Below, piece after piece: positions 9,601 through 17,583 of a DNA stretch of 64,000 nt. This stretch comes from Rhizobium sp. CIAT894 (GTDB taxonomy: Bacteria; Pseudomonadota; Alphaproteobacteria; Rhizobiales; Rhizobiaceae). The position numbers and the translations under genes are program-made. A model generated the notes under the pieces. It was not told the origin of the DNA and did not search any database. It was given only the letters and a program-made list of their open reading frames with translations. The stretch is from contig NZ_CP020947.1 in assembly GCF_000172795.2 (NCBI RefSeq), forward strand, positions 1,305,001 through 1,369,000, written 5' to 3'. Position 1 is the first letter of the stretch. Each line of letters begins with the position of its first letter.

Positions 9601-9810
9601 GAACTGCTTGATCAGCGGTGTCGCGACCGAGGTCGCCATCGTCTGCGGCGAGGCGCCGCTCAGCTGCGCCGAAACGTTGATTGTCGGAAAATCGACCTGC
9701 GGCAGGGCTGCCACCGGCACGAGCCGGTAACCGGCGAGGCCGGCCAGAATGACGCCGATGGCAAGCAGCGTCGTCGCGACGGGGCGCTGGATACAGAAAT
9801 TGGGGATCAT
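6682..9810 (-). CDS. RND multidrug efflux pump, inner-membrane transporter
   Basis: 1042-residue proton-driven resistance-nodulation-division transporter, the normal length for AcrB/MdtB-type pumps. It shows the N-terminal helix with FCIQRPVATTLL, two large periplasmic loops (~35-330 and ~555-860), and the central helix motif LAVGLVVDDAIVMLEN with the paired Asp of the proton relay in helix 4. The motif style (PLPQVDFPTINVSA near residue 35) is closest to the MdtB/MdtC branch. It overlaps the upstream adaptor gene by 4 nt (ATGA), so the two are translationally coupled. No outer-membrane channel gene is adjacent, so a TolC-type protein encoded elsewhere is presumably used. The substrate is unknown. 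Confidence 0.94.
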   Translation of the reverse strand: MIPNFCIQRPVATTLLAIGVILAGLAGYRLVPVAALPQVDFPTINVSAQLSGASPQTMATSVATPLIKQFETIPGISEISASSSLGSSSIVLQFDLNRDIDAAAADVQAAISHATRQLPDNLTTPPSYRKTNPADAPVMLLSVQSNTMPRSKLDEIAEDIISPSLSTLPGVAQVSVYGAQTYAVRVEVDPNKLLTRGIGIDTVNKALSAANSQQPVGTLQNNSQSMTITANTQRTNAEQFRSLVIANPNGAPIHLGDVADVQDSVENQYTGSWYDGQRGIILAIQRQPDANTVDVVDAINAKLPQLHAEIPPSVNTVVMNDAAKPIRAAIADVKFTLFLTIGLVVLVIYLFTGHATATIIPGLAVPLSLISTFGMMYVLGYSIDNISLLGLTLAVGLVVDDAIVMLENILRHVEEGMPVREAAIKGAGEVSYTIISMSVSLIAVFIPILLMGGVVGRVFNEFGMVVAIAIISSAVVSLTVTPMLGSRLSNNHSRPPLLIRLFDAGFERTLNGYDRSVGWCLRHRVTILGVFLGSVALTVYFFMTLPTSFFPQEDIGRLTISTQARQDISYSAMGALQKQAAAAVKANPAVNHVMSTIGGNPNKPQNNGSMFVELKDKNERPPLDQTLRELRTAINKIPGLQAFVTPNQSLRFGGRQTASQYQLVVQALSADQTNLWAGKIQAAMRGDRDLFTDVTSDAQNNALQANIVIDTERAAAYGIDNDTLRTTLQESFSGYAAAEIQSTGDSYDVIVEYDTSKPWDDQKLSEIRVASSNGSLVPLSNFAHVQRTTGPVTINQTGQLVSTTVSFNLPEGVSLSNATAAIDQIKNDISVPADVFTSYGGTAEIFQQSQGNTPYLILAAILTIYVVLGVLYESFIHPLTILSGLPAAAFGALLALKIMGFDLSIIALIGLLMLIGIVKKNAIMMIDVAVETMRTTGEKATAAIHEACVRRFRPIMMTTFCALLGALPIALGTGASSELRQPLGIAVVGGLIVSQMLTLFITPVIFVEMDRFGNFLGRLIGTKKVEEEPEVQVQEARAMAAE

Positions 9811-11096
9811 TGCTGAGCTCCCACCGCGATCGTCTCGGATTGCTGCTGCCGAGGCTCTTCGGCGGAGGCGACATCAAGCGTCTTTTCGTCGAACTGCTCG
9901 TTGATCGCCTGCTGGTCGCTGAGCTGACCCTGGCCCTCGATGACGACATGGTCGCCGGCCTGGAGGCCCGATTCGATGGCGGTGAAGCCGCCATTGGCGC
10001 GGGCAACGGTGACCGACGTCAGATGCGATTTGCCGTCCTTGGCGACGAAGGCGAAGAAACCGTCCGGGCCGGGGCTGACGGCAACCGTCGGCACGACCAC
10101 CTGCTGCTCGTCATTGTCGAAATGCACGACGATGTTGACCGACTGGCCGGGCCAGAGCGCGCCGGAGGCGTTTTCGAATTTCGCCTTGGCGAGGATGGTG
10201 CCCGAGGCCGTGTCGACCGTATTGTCGTAGAAGCTGATCTCGCCCTTGCGGACCTGCCCCTTGGTGGAAGCCGGCACCGTGCTGACTTCGACCGGGCCGG
10301 CTGCGAGCGCGATCTTCAGCTCACGCAGATAGCGTTCCTGCAGATGGAATTTCACATAGATCGGATCGTATTTGGCGATGGTGACGATCGCCGAGCCGGC
10401 ATTGAGAAAGGCGCCCTTGCTGATCCCGATATCACCGAGCCTGCCATCGAAAGGTGCACGGATATCGGTGTTTTCGAGGATGATCTGATCGGAGGCAAGC
10501 GACGCCTTGTCGGCATCGACCGTGGCGGCGGCGGTATCGCGGGCGGCGACGGCCTGGTCGAGGCTCTGCTGAGTCCCGGCCTTCTGATCGAAGAGGTCCT
10601 GCGCGCGCGTCAATGCGGTCTCGGCTTCCGAAAGGGTTGCCGTGTCGCGCACGATCATCGCATTGTCCTTGTCGACGGCGGCCTTGGCCGTCCGGTCGTC
10701 GAGCTTGGCGATCAGGTCGCCGGCTTTGACGCTTGCCCCGTCCTTGGCACTGATGCTGACGATCAGCCCCTGTTCCTGCGCAGCAATGGTCGTATTTTCA
10801 TCCGCATCCGCCCAGCCGGAAGCGGTCACATCCATCGGCAGCGTCGTTTTGACAGCCGCGACTGTTTTGACGACGGTCGGGCCGCCGCCGCCACGTTTGC
10901 GCCCGCCGCCCTGTTGCCCACCGCTCTGCGCTTGATCGGCCTGCGCTTGTTGCCTGCCGCCATTGCTGCCGGCCGGCTGCTTGATGAACTGCGAGAGGTA
11001 CGGAATGCGGGAGGCATAGGGGATCAGATTCCCGAATTGCCAGACTCCGACGGCGGCAACGGCGATAATGCCGACGGTGATCCAAAATTTCTTCAT
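9807..11096 (-). CDS. RND efflux periplasmic adaptor (membrane fusion protein)
   Basis: 429-residue HlyD/MexA-type adaptor linking the RND transporter to an outer-membrane channel. There is an N-terminal signal-anchor (MKKFWITVGIIAVAAVGVW), then a Gln/Gly-rich linker (~45-75), a biotinyl-lipoyl half-motif (EQGLIVSISAKDGASVKAGD), an alpha hairpin (~130-190), the second lipoyl half (IRAPFDGRLGDIGISKG), a beta-barrel and a membrane-proximal domain. No lipobox Cys is present, so it is anchored by the N-terminal helix. It is the first gene of the two-gene operon; the 291 nt upstream are AT-rich and must hold the promoter. No regulator gene is adjacent. Confidence 0.93.
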   Translation of the reverse strand: MKKFWITVGIIAVAAVGVWQFGNLIPYASRIPYLSQFIKQPAGSNGGRQQAQADQAQSGGQQGGGRKRGGGGPTVVKTVAAVKTTLPMDVTASGWADADENTTIAAQEQGLIVSISAKDGASVKAGDLIAKLDDRTAKAAVDKDNAMIVRDTATLSEAETALTRAQDLFDQKAGTQQSLDQAVAARDTAAATVDADKASLASDQIILENTDIRAPFDGRLGDIGISKGAFLNAGSAIVTIAKYDPIYVKFHLQERYLRELKIALAAGPVEVSTVPASTKGQVRKGEISFYDNTVDTASGTILAKAKFENASGALWPGQSVNIVVHFDNDEQQVVVPTVAVSPGPDGFFAFVAKDGKSHLTSVTVARANGGFTAIESGLQAGDHVVIEGQGQLSDQQAINEQFDEKTLDVASAEEPRQQQSETIAVGAQQ

Positions 11097-11387
11097 GGGC
11101 GAGACCGGTTTTTGGGCAAGGTTGCGGGGGCAAGGTTACGAAATTTTATGCCCCGATAGAGCCGCTTATATTGCGGCGCAAAAAAGACATAATTCCGGAG
11201 TCGCGATCACTAAGTGGTTATAACGGCTTAAATTTTTGTAATGAATATTCCGTAATATTCAAACTATACTAATATAGACCCAGTGTAACCCGATGCCGCC
11301 TGACGGCGGAGGGGCAGGCGGCTCGCGACAGGCCGATATCCATCCGCAAGCCGCCGGGAAAACAGGGAAAAAGAGAGGCAGGTCGTC

Positions 11388-12269
11388 ATGACCGAGTTGA
11401 ACGCCAGCGAATTTCGCTCTCTCATCACAAGCGTGTTTCCGGAACTCACCGCCTCCGTCTTCAAGCTGGCGGCGAAAAGCTGGGATTCCCTTGCCGTCGA
11501 CGTCGATGACACGCTGATCTTCAAGTTCCCCCGCCATCCAGCCGCGGAACGAGCGCTTGTCAAGGAAGCCGCCTTGCTCGACATCATTCGGCCGTCGCTG
11601 TCGATGTCGGTTCCCGACATGCACATTCACGACGGGCCGCCGATCTTCTCCAGCCATGCCAAGCTCGATGGCGAACATTTGATCGCCGAAGATTACCAGG
11701 CGCTTGGCGAAGGCGATCGTCAGCACCTTGCAGATGATCTGGCGCGTTTTTACGCCGAGCTGCATGTGCTGGATGCCGATCGTTTACGGTCGGCCGGCGC
11801 CGGGCCGATCCAGCCCTGGCAATCGCCGGAGGCGGTGCGAACAAAGGCTTTACCGCTGCTGCCGCCCGAGATCCGCCGCTTTGCCGAGGCCGTCATTGCC
11901 GATTTCGAGGCCTTGCCACCCGATCCCCACGGCAAGACATACGGCTTCTTCGACGGCCATGGCTGGAACATGGCCTTCGACCAAGCGCAGAGGAGGCTCA
12001 ACGGCATTTACGATTTCGCCGATTCAGGTTTTGGCCCGTTGCACCAGGAATTCATCTACTCGAATTTCATCTCGCCGGATCTGACCGCCCGCATCGTATC
12101 GGCCTATGAAATGCTGACCGGACGCAAGCTCGACCGGCGGCGCATTGCGATCATGACGGGCTACCATCGTCTGTCCGAGCTCGCCGAAATCGCGGACGAT
12201 CCGGCCCATGTCGGATCGATGGTTCAAAGTGCCGCGAGTTGGGCGGCTGTCGCGGCTCATGCCGGCTGA
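11388..12269 (+). CDS. APH-like phosphotransferase (kinase fold)
   Basis: 293-residue member of the aminoglycoside phosphotransferase / choline kinase-like fold. The Brenner motif, usually HGDxxxxN, appears as FFDGHGWN near residue 190: the catalytic Asp and the metal-binding Asn are kept, but the preceding His is Phe. The second metal-binding Asp is in YDFADSGFG, about 20 residues later. The N-lobe has DDTLIFKFPRHP, whose Lys would contact ATP, and an Asp/Glu-rich loop. Many members act on small metabolites and not on antibiotics, so resistance should not be assumed. It stands alone and converges on the SDR gene across a hairpin. Confidence 0.8.
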   Translation: MTELNASEFRSLITSVFPELTASVFKLAAKSWDSLAVDVDDTLIFKFPRHPAAERALVKEAALLDIIRPSLSMSVPDMHIHDGPPIFSSHAKLDGEHLIAEDYQALGEGDRQHLADDLARFYAELHVLDADRLRSAGAGPIQPWQSPEAVRTKALPLLPPEIRRFAEAVIADFEALPPDPHGKTYGFFDGHGWNMAFDQAQRRLNGIYDFADSGFGPLHQEFIYSNFISPDLTARIVSAYEMLTGRKLDRRRIAIMTGYHRLSELAEIADDPAHVGSMVQSAASWAAVAAHAG

Positions 12270-12310
12270 CGCATCGGCCCGAAAAGCGGATCGATTTCCG
12301 GGCCGATGCG
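12270..12310. terminator. bidirectional hairpin between convergent genes
   Basis: 12-bp perfect inverted repeat CGCATCGGCCCG (12270-12281) and its complement (12299-12310), 17-nt loop, just past the phosphotransferase stop codon and before the SDR stop. No strong T-run, so termination efficiency is uncertain. Confidence 0.5.
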
Positions 12311-12335
12311 AGGATTGAAAAGTGTTGGAGCGCCG

Positions 12336-13124
12336 TCAGACGGATCGCGCCGCGCCGCCGTCGCAGCGGATTAGGGAGCCGGTGATATAGCTGGCCGGCT
12401 GGCTGCAGAGGAAAGCAGCCGTTGCGGCAAATTCTTCCACCCTGCCGTAGCGGCCGACGGGAATGCGCGCTTCCTTGTCCGTCCGGATCTCTTCGAGGCT
12501 CTTGCCCGTCCGCTTGGCCGCCGCCCCGTCGAGATCGTCGAGCCGTCCGGTTAGGATGCTGCCGGGCAAGAGCAGGTTGGTGGTAACGCCGAAGCCCGCC
12601 ACTTCGGAGGCCAGCGTCTTGCTCCAGCCGGCAAGCGCCGGGCGCAGCGTATTCGACAGCGCCAGATTGGCGATCGGTTCGATGACGCCTGAGGAGGCGA
12701 CCGTCAGGATGCGGCCCCAGCCCTGTGCCTTCATGCCGGGCAGCAGCGCATTGGTCAGCGTAATCACGCGGGCGACCATGGAGAGGAAATAGGTCTCTAG
12801 TTTTTCAGCCGTCATGTCCTCGGTCGTGCCGGGCGTCGGCCCGCCGGTATTGTTGACGAGGATATCGAGCCCGCCGAATTTCTCCTTGACCGCCGCCGTC
12901 GCCGTCTCGACGAAACGTTCATCCCCGAGATCGGCCCAGATCCAGTCAGCCCGGCCTTTGCCTTCGTTGTTGATCGCCTTGCAATTGGCCTCCAGCTGCT
13001 CGCCACTGCGCCCGCAGAGCAGCACGTTTACGCCTTCGCGTGCCAGTGCCACGGCGATGCCGAGACCAAGCCCCCGCGAGGAGGCGAGGACGAGCGCCCG
13101 TTTGCCGTCGATGCCGAGATCCAT
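12336..13124 (-). CDS. short-chain dehydrogenase/reductase-like protein with atypical active site
   Basis: 262-residue Rossmann-fold SDR. The cofactor motif reads ASSRGLGLG near residues 15-23 and the structural motif is NNTGG near 90. In classical SDRs the catalytic set is Ser-Tyr-xxx-Lys; here the Ser is in VASSGV, but the YxxxK segment aligns with SNTLR (LALSNTLRPALAGWSKTLAS), so Tyr is Ser and Lys is Arg. This subgroup is widespread and usually annotated 3-oxoacyl-ACP reductase-like, but a standard hydride-transfer mechanism is doubtful. The start was set at the ATG at 13124, with GGAGGA six nt upstream; a longer frame from 13202 lacks a site. Confidence 0.85.
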   Translation of the reverse strand: MDLGIDGKRALVLASSRGLGLGIAVALAREGVNVLLCGRSGEQLEANCKAINNEGKGRADWIWADLGDERFVETATAAVKEKFGGLDILVNNTGGPTPGTTEDMTAEKLETYFLSMVARVITLTNALLPGMKAQGWGRILTVASSGVIEPIANLALSNTLRPALAGWSKTLASEVAGFGVTTNLLLPGSILTGRLDDLDGAAAKRTGKSLEEIRTDKEARIPVGRYGRVEEFAATAAFLCSQPASYITGSLIRCDGGAARSV

Positions 13125-13479
13125 GATTGTCCTCCAATATCTCCAAAGCATGTCGCGCAAAAGTGTGCAGCGGTTTTGCGCTGAAGACATGCGGAAAACC
13201 AAAGACCTAAAGCGTGGCCAAGCGAATCCGAAAGATCGCGACGCGCTTTAAGCGCTGTATAAGGCGCAAGCGGCGGAAAAGGAAAGGGAGCGGCACCGGT
13301 TCGGCGATCTTTGCGAATTGATGTTGACGTAAACGTCATATAATTCTGCCTCCAGAGGCATATCATTGTGCGAATTGAGGATTGGCTGTCGTATCCCGGC
13401 TCGACAATGCTTTCTCGTTTTGACAAGAAAGTGCCTACGAGGAGATGACGGCCGCGTGCCGCCGAGCGGAGACGAGTGA

Positions 13480-15144
13480 ATGACCGAGACGACTGAGCTG
13501 CCCGAACGCGAGAGCATGGAATTCGACGTGGTGATCGTCGGCGCCGGTCCGGCCGGTCTTTCGGCGGCGATCCGGCTGAAGCAGGTCAATCCGGAGCTTT
13601 CGGTCGTCGTGCTGGAGAAGGGCTCGGAAGTGGGCGCGCATATCCTCTCCGGCGCCGTCGTCGATCCGATCGGCATCGATCGGCTGCTGCCCGGTTGGCG
13701 CGAGGATGGCGATCATCCCTTCAAGACCGAGGTGACGGCAGACCACTTCCTGGTGCTCGGCCCGGCCGGCTCCATCCGCCTGCCGAATGTGCTGATGCCG
13801 CCTTTGATGAACAATCACGGCAATTACATCGTCTCGCTTGGGAACGTCTGTCGCTGGCTGGCCGGCAAGGCGGAAGAACTCGGCGTCGAAATCTATCCAG
13901 GTTTTGCCGCCACCGAAGTGCTCTACAATGATGCGGGTGCCGTCATCGGCGTCGCCACCGGCGACATGGGCATCGAGAGGAATGGCGAGCCCGGCCCGAA
14001 CTATACCCGCGGCATGGAACTGCTCGGCAAATATGTACTGATCGGCGAAGGCGTGCGCGGCTCGCTCGCCAAGCAGCTGATCGCCAAATTCGATCTGCAG
14101 AAGGATCGCGAGCCGCAGAAATTCGGCATCGGCATCAAGGAACTCTGGCAGGTCAAGCCGGAGAACCACAAGCCGGGCCTGGTGCAGCACTCCTTCGGCT
14201 GGCCGCTCGGCATGAAGACCGGCGGCGGCTCCTTCCTCTATCACCTCGAAGACAATCTGGTGGCGGTCGGCTTCGTCGTCCACCTGAACTACAAGAACCC
14301 CTATCTCTATCCCTTCGAAGAGTTCCAGCGCTTCAAGACGCATCCGGCGATCCGCGGCACCTTCGAGGGCGGCAAGCGGCTCTCTTATGGGGCGCGCGCC
14401 ATCACCGAGGGTGGCTACCAGTCGGTGCCGAAGCTTTCCTTCCCCGGCGGGGCGCTGATCGGCTGTTCGGCCGGTCTCGTCAACGTGCCGCGCATCAAGG
14501 GCAGCCACAATGCGGTGCTGTCGGGCATGCTGGCCGCCGAGAAACTCGCGGTGGCGATTGCAGCCGGCCGCAGCCATGACGAGGTGGCCGAGATCGAAAC
14601 CGAATGGCGCAAGGGTGACATCGGCAAGGATCTGAAGCGAGTGCGCAACGTCAAGCCGCTGTGGTCAAAGTTCGGCACGGCGATCGGCGTGGCGCTCGGC
14701 GGTCTCGACATGTGGACCAACACGCTGTTCGGCTTTTCTTTCTTCGGCACGCTTGGTCACGGCAAGACCGATGCGCAGTCGCTGGAGCCGGCTGCCAACC
14801 ACAAGCCGATTGCCTATCCGAAGCCGGACGGCGTGCTGACCTTCGACCGCCTGTCCTCGGTGTTCCTGTCGAACACCAATCACGAGGAGGATCAGCCGGT
14901 GCATCTCAAGGTCAAGGACATGGGCCTGCAGAAGCGTTCGGAACACGACATCTATGCCGGCCCGTCGACCCGTTACTGTCCGGCCGGCGTCTATGAATGG
15001 GTGGAGAAGGACGGACAGGATACCTTCGTCATCAACGCCCAGAACTGCGTCCACTGCAAGACCTGCGACATCAAGGACCCCAACCAGAACATCAACTGGG
15101 TGCCGCCGCAGGGCGGCGAGGGGCCGGTCTATCCGAATATGTGA
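13480..15144 (+). CDS. electron transfer flavoprotein-ubiquinone oxidoreductase
   Basis: 554-residue ETF-QO, which passes electrons from reduced electron-transfer flavoprotein to ubiquinone at the inner membrane, linking acyl-CoA and amino-acid dehydrogenases to respiration. The FAD-binding GAGPAGLSAA motif lies near residues 22-31. The C-terminal ferredoxin-like domain has cysteines RYCPAG and NCVHCKTCD for one 4Fe-4S cluster, followed by the conserved PPQGGEGP end. Length matches the mitochondrial and proteobacterial enzymes. The ETF subunit genes are not in this window. A short GGCGG/CCGCC hairpin follows the stop. Confidence 0.95.
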   Translation: MTETTELPERESMEFDVVIVGAGPAGLSAAIRLKQVNPELSVVVLEKGSEVGAHILSGAVVDPIGIDRLLPGWREDGDHPFKTEVTADHFLVLGPAGSIRLPNVLMPPLMNNHGNYIVSLGNVCRWLAGKAEELGVEIYPGFAATEVLYNDAGAVIGVATGDMGIERNGEPGPNYTRGMELLGKYVLIGEGVRGSLAKQLIAKFDLQKDREPQKFGIGIKELWQVKPENHKPGLVQHSFGWPLGMKTGGGSFLYHLEDNLVAVGFVVHLNYKNPYLYPFEEFQRFKTHPAIRGTFEGGKRLSYGARAITEGGYQSVPKLSFPGGALIGCSAGLVNVPRIKGSHNAVLSGMLAAEKLAVAIAAGRSHDEVAEIETEWRKGDIGKDLKRVRNVKPLWSKFGTAIGVALGGLDMWTNTLFGFSFFGTLGHGKTDAQSLEPAANHKPIAYPKPDGVLTFDRLSSVFLSNTNHEEDQPVHLKVKDMGLQKRSEHDIYAGPSTRYCPAGVYEWVEKDGQDTFVINAQNCVHCKTCDIKDPNQNINWVPPQGGEGPVYPNM

Positions 15145-15280
15145 GGCGGATTATCTCCGCCGCCGACAATTTCCACGTGCTGACGCCTGCGTGATCGCTT
15201 ATTGCGGGCCGCCGTTAGGCGTTCATTAACCATAATCTCCTTAGCTTGCGACATCTTGTTGACGCACTAAGGACACATTC

Positions 15281-15895
15281 ATGACGATCTCCCGCCGGGG
15301 CTTCCTGATCGCTCTGCCGCTGTTTGTCGCCGGCTGCTCTTCGACCGGTCTCAACAGCCAGACGAACTACGCCGCACTTCCGGATGAGAAATTTCCGCTG
15401 AAGCAGGTGCCGATCGACAAGATCAAGCCGGAGCTCCGCCGCCAGGAAGTGGCCTATGAAACCACCCATGCAGCCGGCACGGTGATCGTCGATACACCGG
15501 CGCGCCGCGCCTACTATATCCTCGGCGACGGCAGGGCGGTGCGTTACGGCGTCGGCGTCGGTCGCGAGGGCCTGGCCTTTGCCGGTGATGCCTATATCGG
15601 CCGCAAGGCGGAGTGGCCGAGCTGGACGCCCACCGAAAATATGCAAGCCCGCGAAGAGCGCTATCGCAAGCTTGCCGGCGGCATGCCAGGCGGCCCGAAC
15701 AACCCGCTCGGCGCGCGCGCCATGTATCTCTATCGCGGCGGCGGCGATACGCATTTCCGTATTCACGGCACCAACCAGCCGCAATCGATCGGTCTTGCCA
15801 TGTCGAGCGGCTGTATCCGCATGATGAACCACGACGTGATCGACCTCTATAGCCGCGTCGAGGTCGGCGCCAGGGTCGTCGTTATCCAGGCTTGA
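15281..15895 (+). CDS. L,D-transpeptidase (YkuD family) lipoprotein
   Basis: 204-residue periplasmic cell-wall enzyme. The N-terminus has a twin-Arg-like start (TISRRGFLIALPLF) and a lipobox with Cys at residue 19 (VAGCSS), so it is probably a lipoprotein. The YkuD domain (~60-204) carries the catalytic motif with His in FRIHGTNQ and nucleophile Cys in SSGCIRM. Such enzymes form 3-3 peptidoglycan cross-links or attach proteins to peptidoglycan; which of these applies here is unknown. It has its own short upstream region after ETF-QO (136 nt) and a strong terminator behind. Confidence 0.92.
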   Translation: MTISRRGFLIALPLFVAGCSSTGLNSQTNYAALPDEKFPLKQVPIDKIKPELRRQEVAYETTHAAGTVIVDTPARRAYYILGDGRAVRYGVGVGREGLAFAGDAYIGRKAEWPSWTPTENMQAREERYRKLAGGMPGGPNNPLGARAMYLYRGGGDTHFRIHGTNQPQSIGLAMSSGCIRMMNHDVIDLYSRVEVGARVVVIQA

Positions 15896-15916
15896 GCGAC
15901 TGATCGGCTTCATTGA

Positions 15917-15951
15917 AAAAGCCGCCGCAGCGATCGCTGCCGGCGGCTTTT
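15917..15951. terminator. bidirectional intrinsic terminator
   Basis: Stem AAAAGCCGCCG (15917-15927) with CGGCGGCTTTT (15941-15951), extended inward by the palindromic CAGCGATCGCTG with one bulged base. A/T runs on both sides serve the convergent transpeptidase and DMT genes. Confidence 0.8.
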
Positions 15952-15976
15952 GAATGTCTGTCGGTCGTGCGAACCG

Positions 15977-16882
15977 TCAGCGACGTTGTGCGGCGATCCC
16001 CGTGGACAGCGCGACGCCGATGCCGGTGATTACGGCGGCGCTGATTTCGGTCATGCCGATCGGTTCGCCCAGCAGGAAGCCGCCGCCAAGCGTTGCCAGC
16101 ACCGGCGTCAGCGCCGTGAAGGCCGCGGCCTGTGTCCCGCCGAGTCTTCTGACCGCGGTGCCGTAAGCCACCATGGCGACGAGGCCGGAAAGAACGCCCT
16201 GACTCAGCGCCTGCAGACCGATTTCCTGGAGAGGAGCCTGCGGCAGCGAGATGCCGAAGATCAGTGCAAGCGCGGCCATGATCAGGAAGGACCAGACGGC
16301 GATCAGCGCACTTGCCTGCACGGCCGTCAGGCCGGATCGGCGAAAGGCATGCGTATAGCTCGCCCATAAGACGGCGCCGGCCGGCAGCAGCACGAAACTC
16401 GTCCATGGCAGCGAGGCGTCCGTAAGGCTGTGTGTGAGCAGGATCAAAACGCCGGCGACGATGGCGACGAGCCCGGCAATGCGGGTGCCGTCAGGTCTTT
16501 CGCCAAACAGCGTAATGCCGATCAGCGCCGCGGCGAGCGGCATCGAGCCGCCGAGCAGAATGCCGGAAGAGGCAGCCGGCGTCGAATGAATGGCCAGCGT
16601 GGTCAGCAGGAAGAACACGGCGCCTGAGCCGGACACCATGATCGCCAGCAGATGCACCGGCAGGGACTTCGGCAGCAATCCGGTCTTCAGCCAGACCGGC
16701 GCAAGCACCAGCGCCGGAATTCCGAAACGGATGAGCCCGATGTCGATCGAGCCGAGCGGCGTTGCGGCGCTGTGGCGGGTCACAAGAAACCACGTCGCCC
16801 AGATCAGTACGGTAACAGTGCCGCCGGCATAGCCCAGTGCCTGCGATGGCGACTTGTCGTTCGTCAATGCAATGGTGGTCAT
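15977..16882 (-). CDS. EamA/DMT family transporter
   Basis: 301-residue ten-helix drug/metabolite transporter with two EamA repeats (~15-145 and ~160-290); helix segments such as VTVLIWATWFLVTR and GAVFFLLTTLAIHSTPAA are visible. The start at 16882 has GGAAGGGACGG upstream; a longer frame from 16951 has no site. It is divergent from an Lrp/AsnC regulator, an arrangement typical of amino-acid exporters controlled by their substrate, so amino-acid export is a reasonable guess. It differs clearly in sequence from the DMT protein at 1611-2549. Confidence 0.88.
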   Translation of the reverse strand: MTTIALTNDKSPSQALGYAGGTVTVLIWATWFLVTRHSAATPLGSIDIGLIRFGIPALVLAPVWLKTGLLPKSLPVHLLAIMVSGSGAVFFLLTTLAIHSTPAASSGILLGGSMPLAAALIGITLFGERPDGTRIAGLVAIVAGVLILLTHSLTDASLPWTSFVLLPAGAVLWASYTHAFRRSGLTAVQASALIAVWSFLIMAALALIFGISLPQAPLQEIGLQALSQGVLSGLVAMVAYGTAVRRLGGTQAAAFTALTPVLATLGGGFLLGEPIGMTEISAAVITGIGVALSTGIAAQRR

Positions 16883-17026
16883 CGTCCCGTCCCTTCCTTC
16901 ATCCGGAACTCTTCCGGTCGAGGAAAAGATTAGATCAGGAGGGCGGGGCATGTCCTTGCTATCTCTGGCTCAAAAATCGTGCTAAGCGCAATCTTCTGCC
17001 AATTGATGCCAGCGGGGATCGCGAAA

Positions 17027-17500
17027 ATGCCAAACCTCGATAAATTCGATATCGCCATCCTGAAGTGCCTGCAGGAGGATGCCCGGGCTACCAATGTCGA
17101 GATTGCCGAGAAGGTGAACCTGTCGCCGTCACCCTGCCTGCGCCGCATCCGCAATCTCGAACGCTCCGGTATCATCCGTGGCTACACGGCCGATATCGAC
17201 CGCAAGGAGGTCGGGCTCGGCCTGACCGTCTTCGTCGAATTCAAGGTCGTCCATCACAGCCGCGAGAATTCCGAGGCGCAGCAGAAGGCGCTGCTCGCCA
17301 TCCCCGAGATCGTTTCCTGCTTCCTGATTTCGGGTACGGCCGATTTCCTCGCCGAAGTGGTGGTGGAGGATCTCGCCGCCTACGAGCGGCTTCTGACGGA
17401 AACGCTGCTGACCCTGCCGAATGTCAGCGACATCCGCTCCAACTTCGCCATCCGCAGCATCAAGACGCACGGGCCGTTGAAGCTGCCTGAGGGACGATGA
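17027..17500 (+). CDS. Lrp/AsnC family transcriptional regulator
   Basis: 157-residue regulator. Residues ~4-60 hold the N-terminal winged HTH (KFDIAILKCLQEDARATNVE, then NLSPSPCLRRIRNLE as recognition helix), and ~70-150 the RAM ligand-binding domain (FLISGTADFLAEVVVEDL). These proteins form octamers and sense amino acids. The start at 17027 is chosen because the family begins just before the first helix; the longer frame from 16979 would add an unusual leader. It shares a 144-nt divergent promoter with the DMT exporter, which is its likely target. Confidence 0.92.
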   Translation: MPNLDKFDIAILKCLQEDARATNVEIAEKVNLSPSPCLRRIRNLERSGIIRGYTADIDRKEVGLGLTVFVEFKVVHHSRENSEAQQKALLAIPEIVSCFLISGTADFLAEVVVEDLAAYERLLTETLLTLPNVSDIRSNFAIRSIKTHGPLKLPEGR

Positions 17501-17530
17501 TTTCCCAATAGTTTTTCTCGCTAATAAAAA

Positions 17531-17574
17531 CCCTCCCCAACCCCTCCCCCTTGTGGGGAGGGGTTGGGGAGGGG
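17531..17574. repeat. G/C-rich palindrome, solitary copy
   Basis: A 19-bp perfect stem, CCCTCCCCAACCCCTCCCC (17531-17549) against 17555-17573, with a 5-nt loop. The right arm is a four-tract G4 motif. It matches the terminal repeats of the two elements in the iol operon. Here it sits between the convergent Lrp and mgtE genes, where it may also act as a transcription barrier. Confidence 0.85.
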
Positions 17575-17583
17575 TCTTGGGTG

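Noticed and set aside
11388..12269. Antibiotic-resistance (aminoglycoside phosphotransferase) interpretation
   Set aside because: Only the kinase fold is shown; the altered Brenner motif and lack of resistance context do not support a drug substrate.
17531..17574. CRISPR-like or simple tandem repeat interpretation of the CCCTCCCC tracts
   Set aside because: There are no regularly spaced repeats with unique spacers; the arrangement is strictly inverted.
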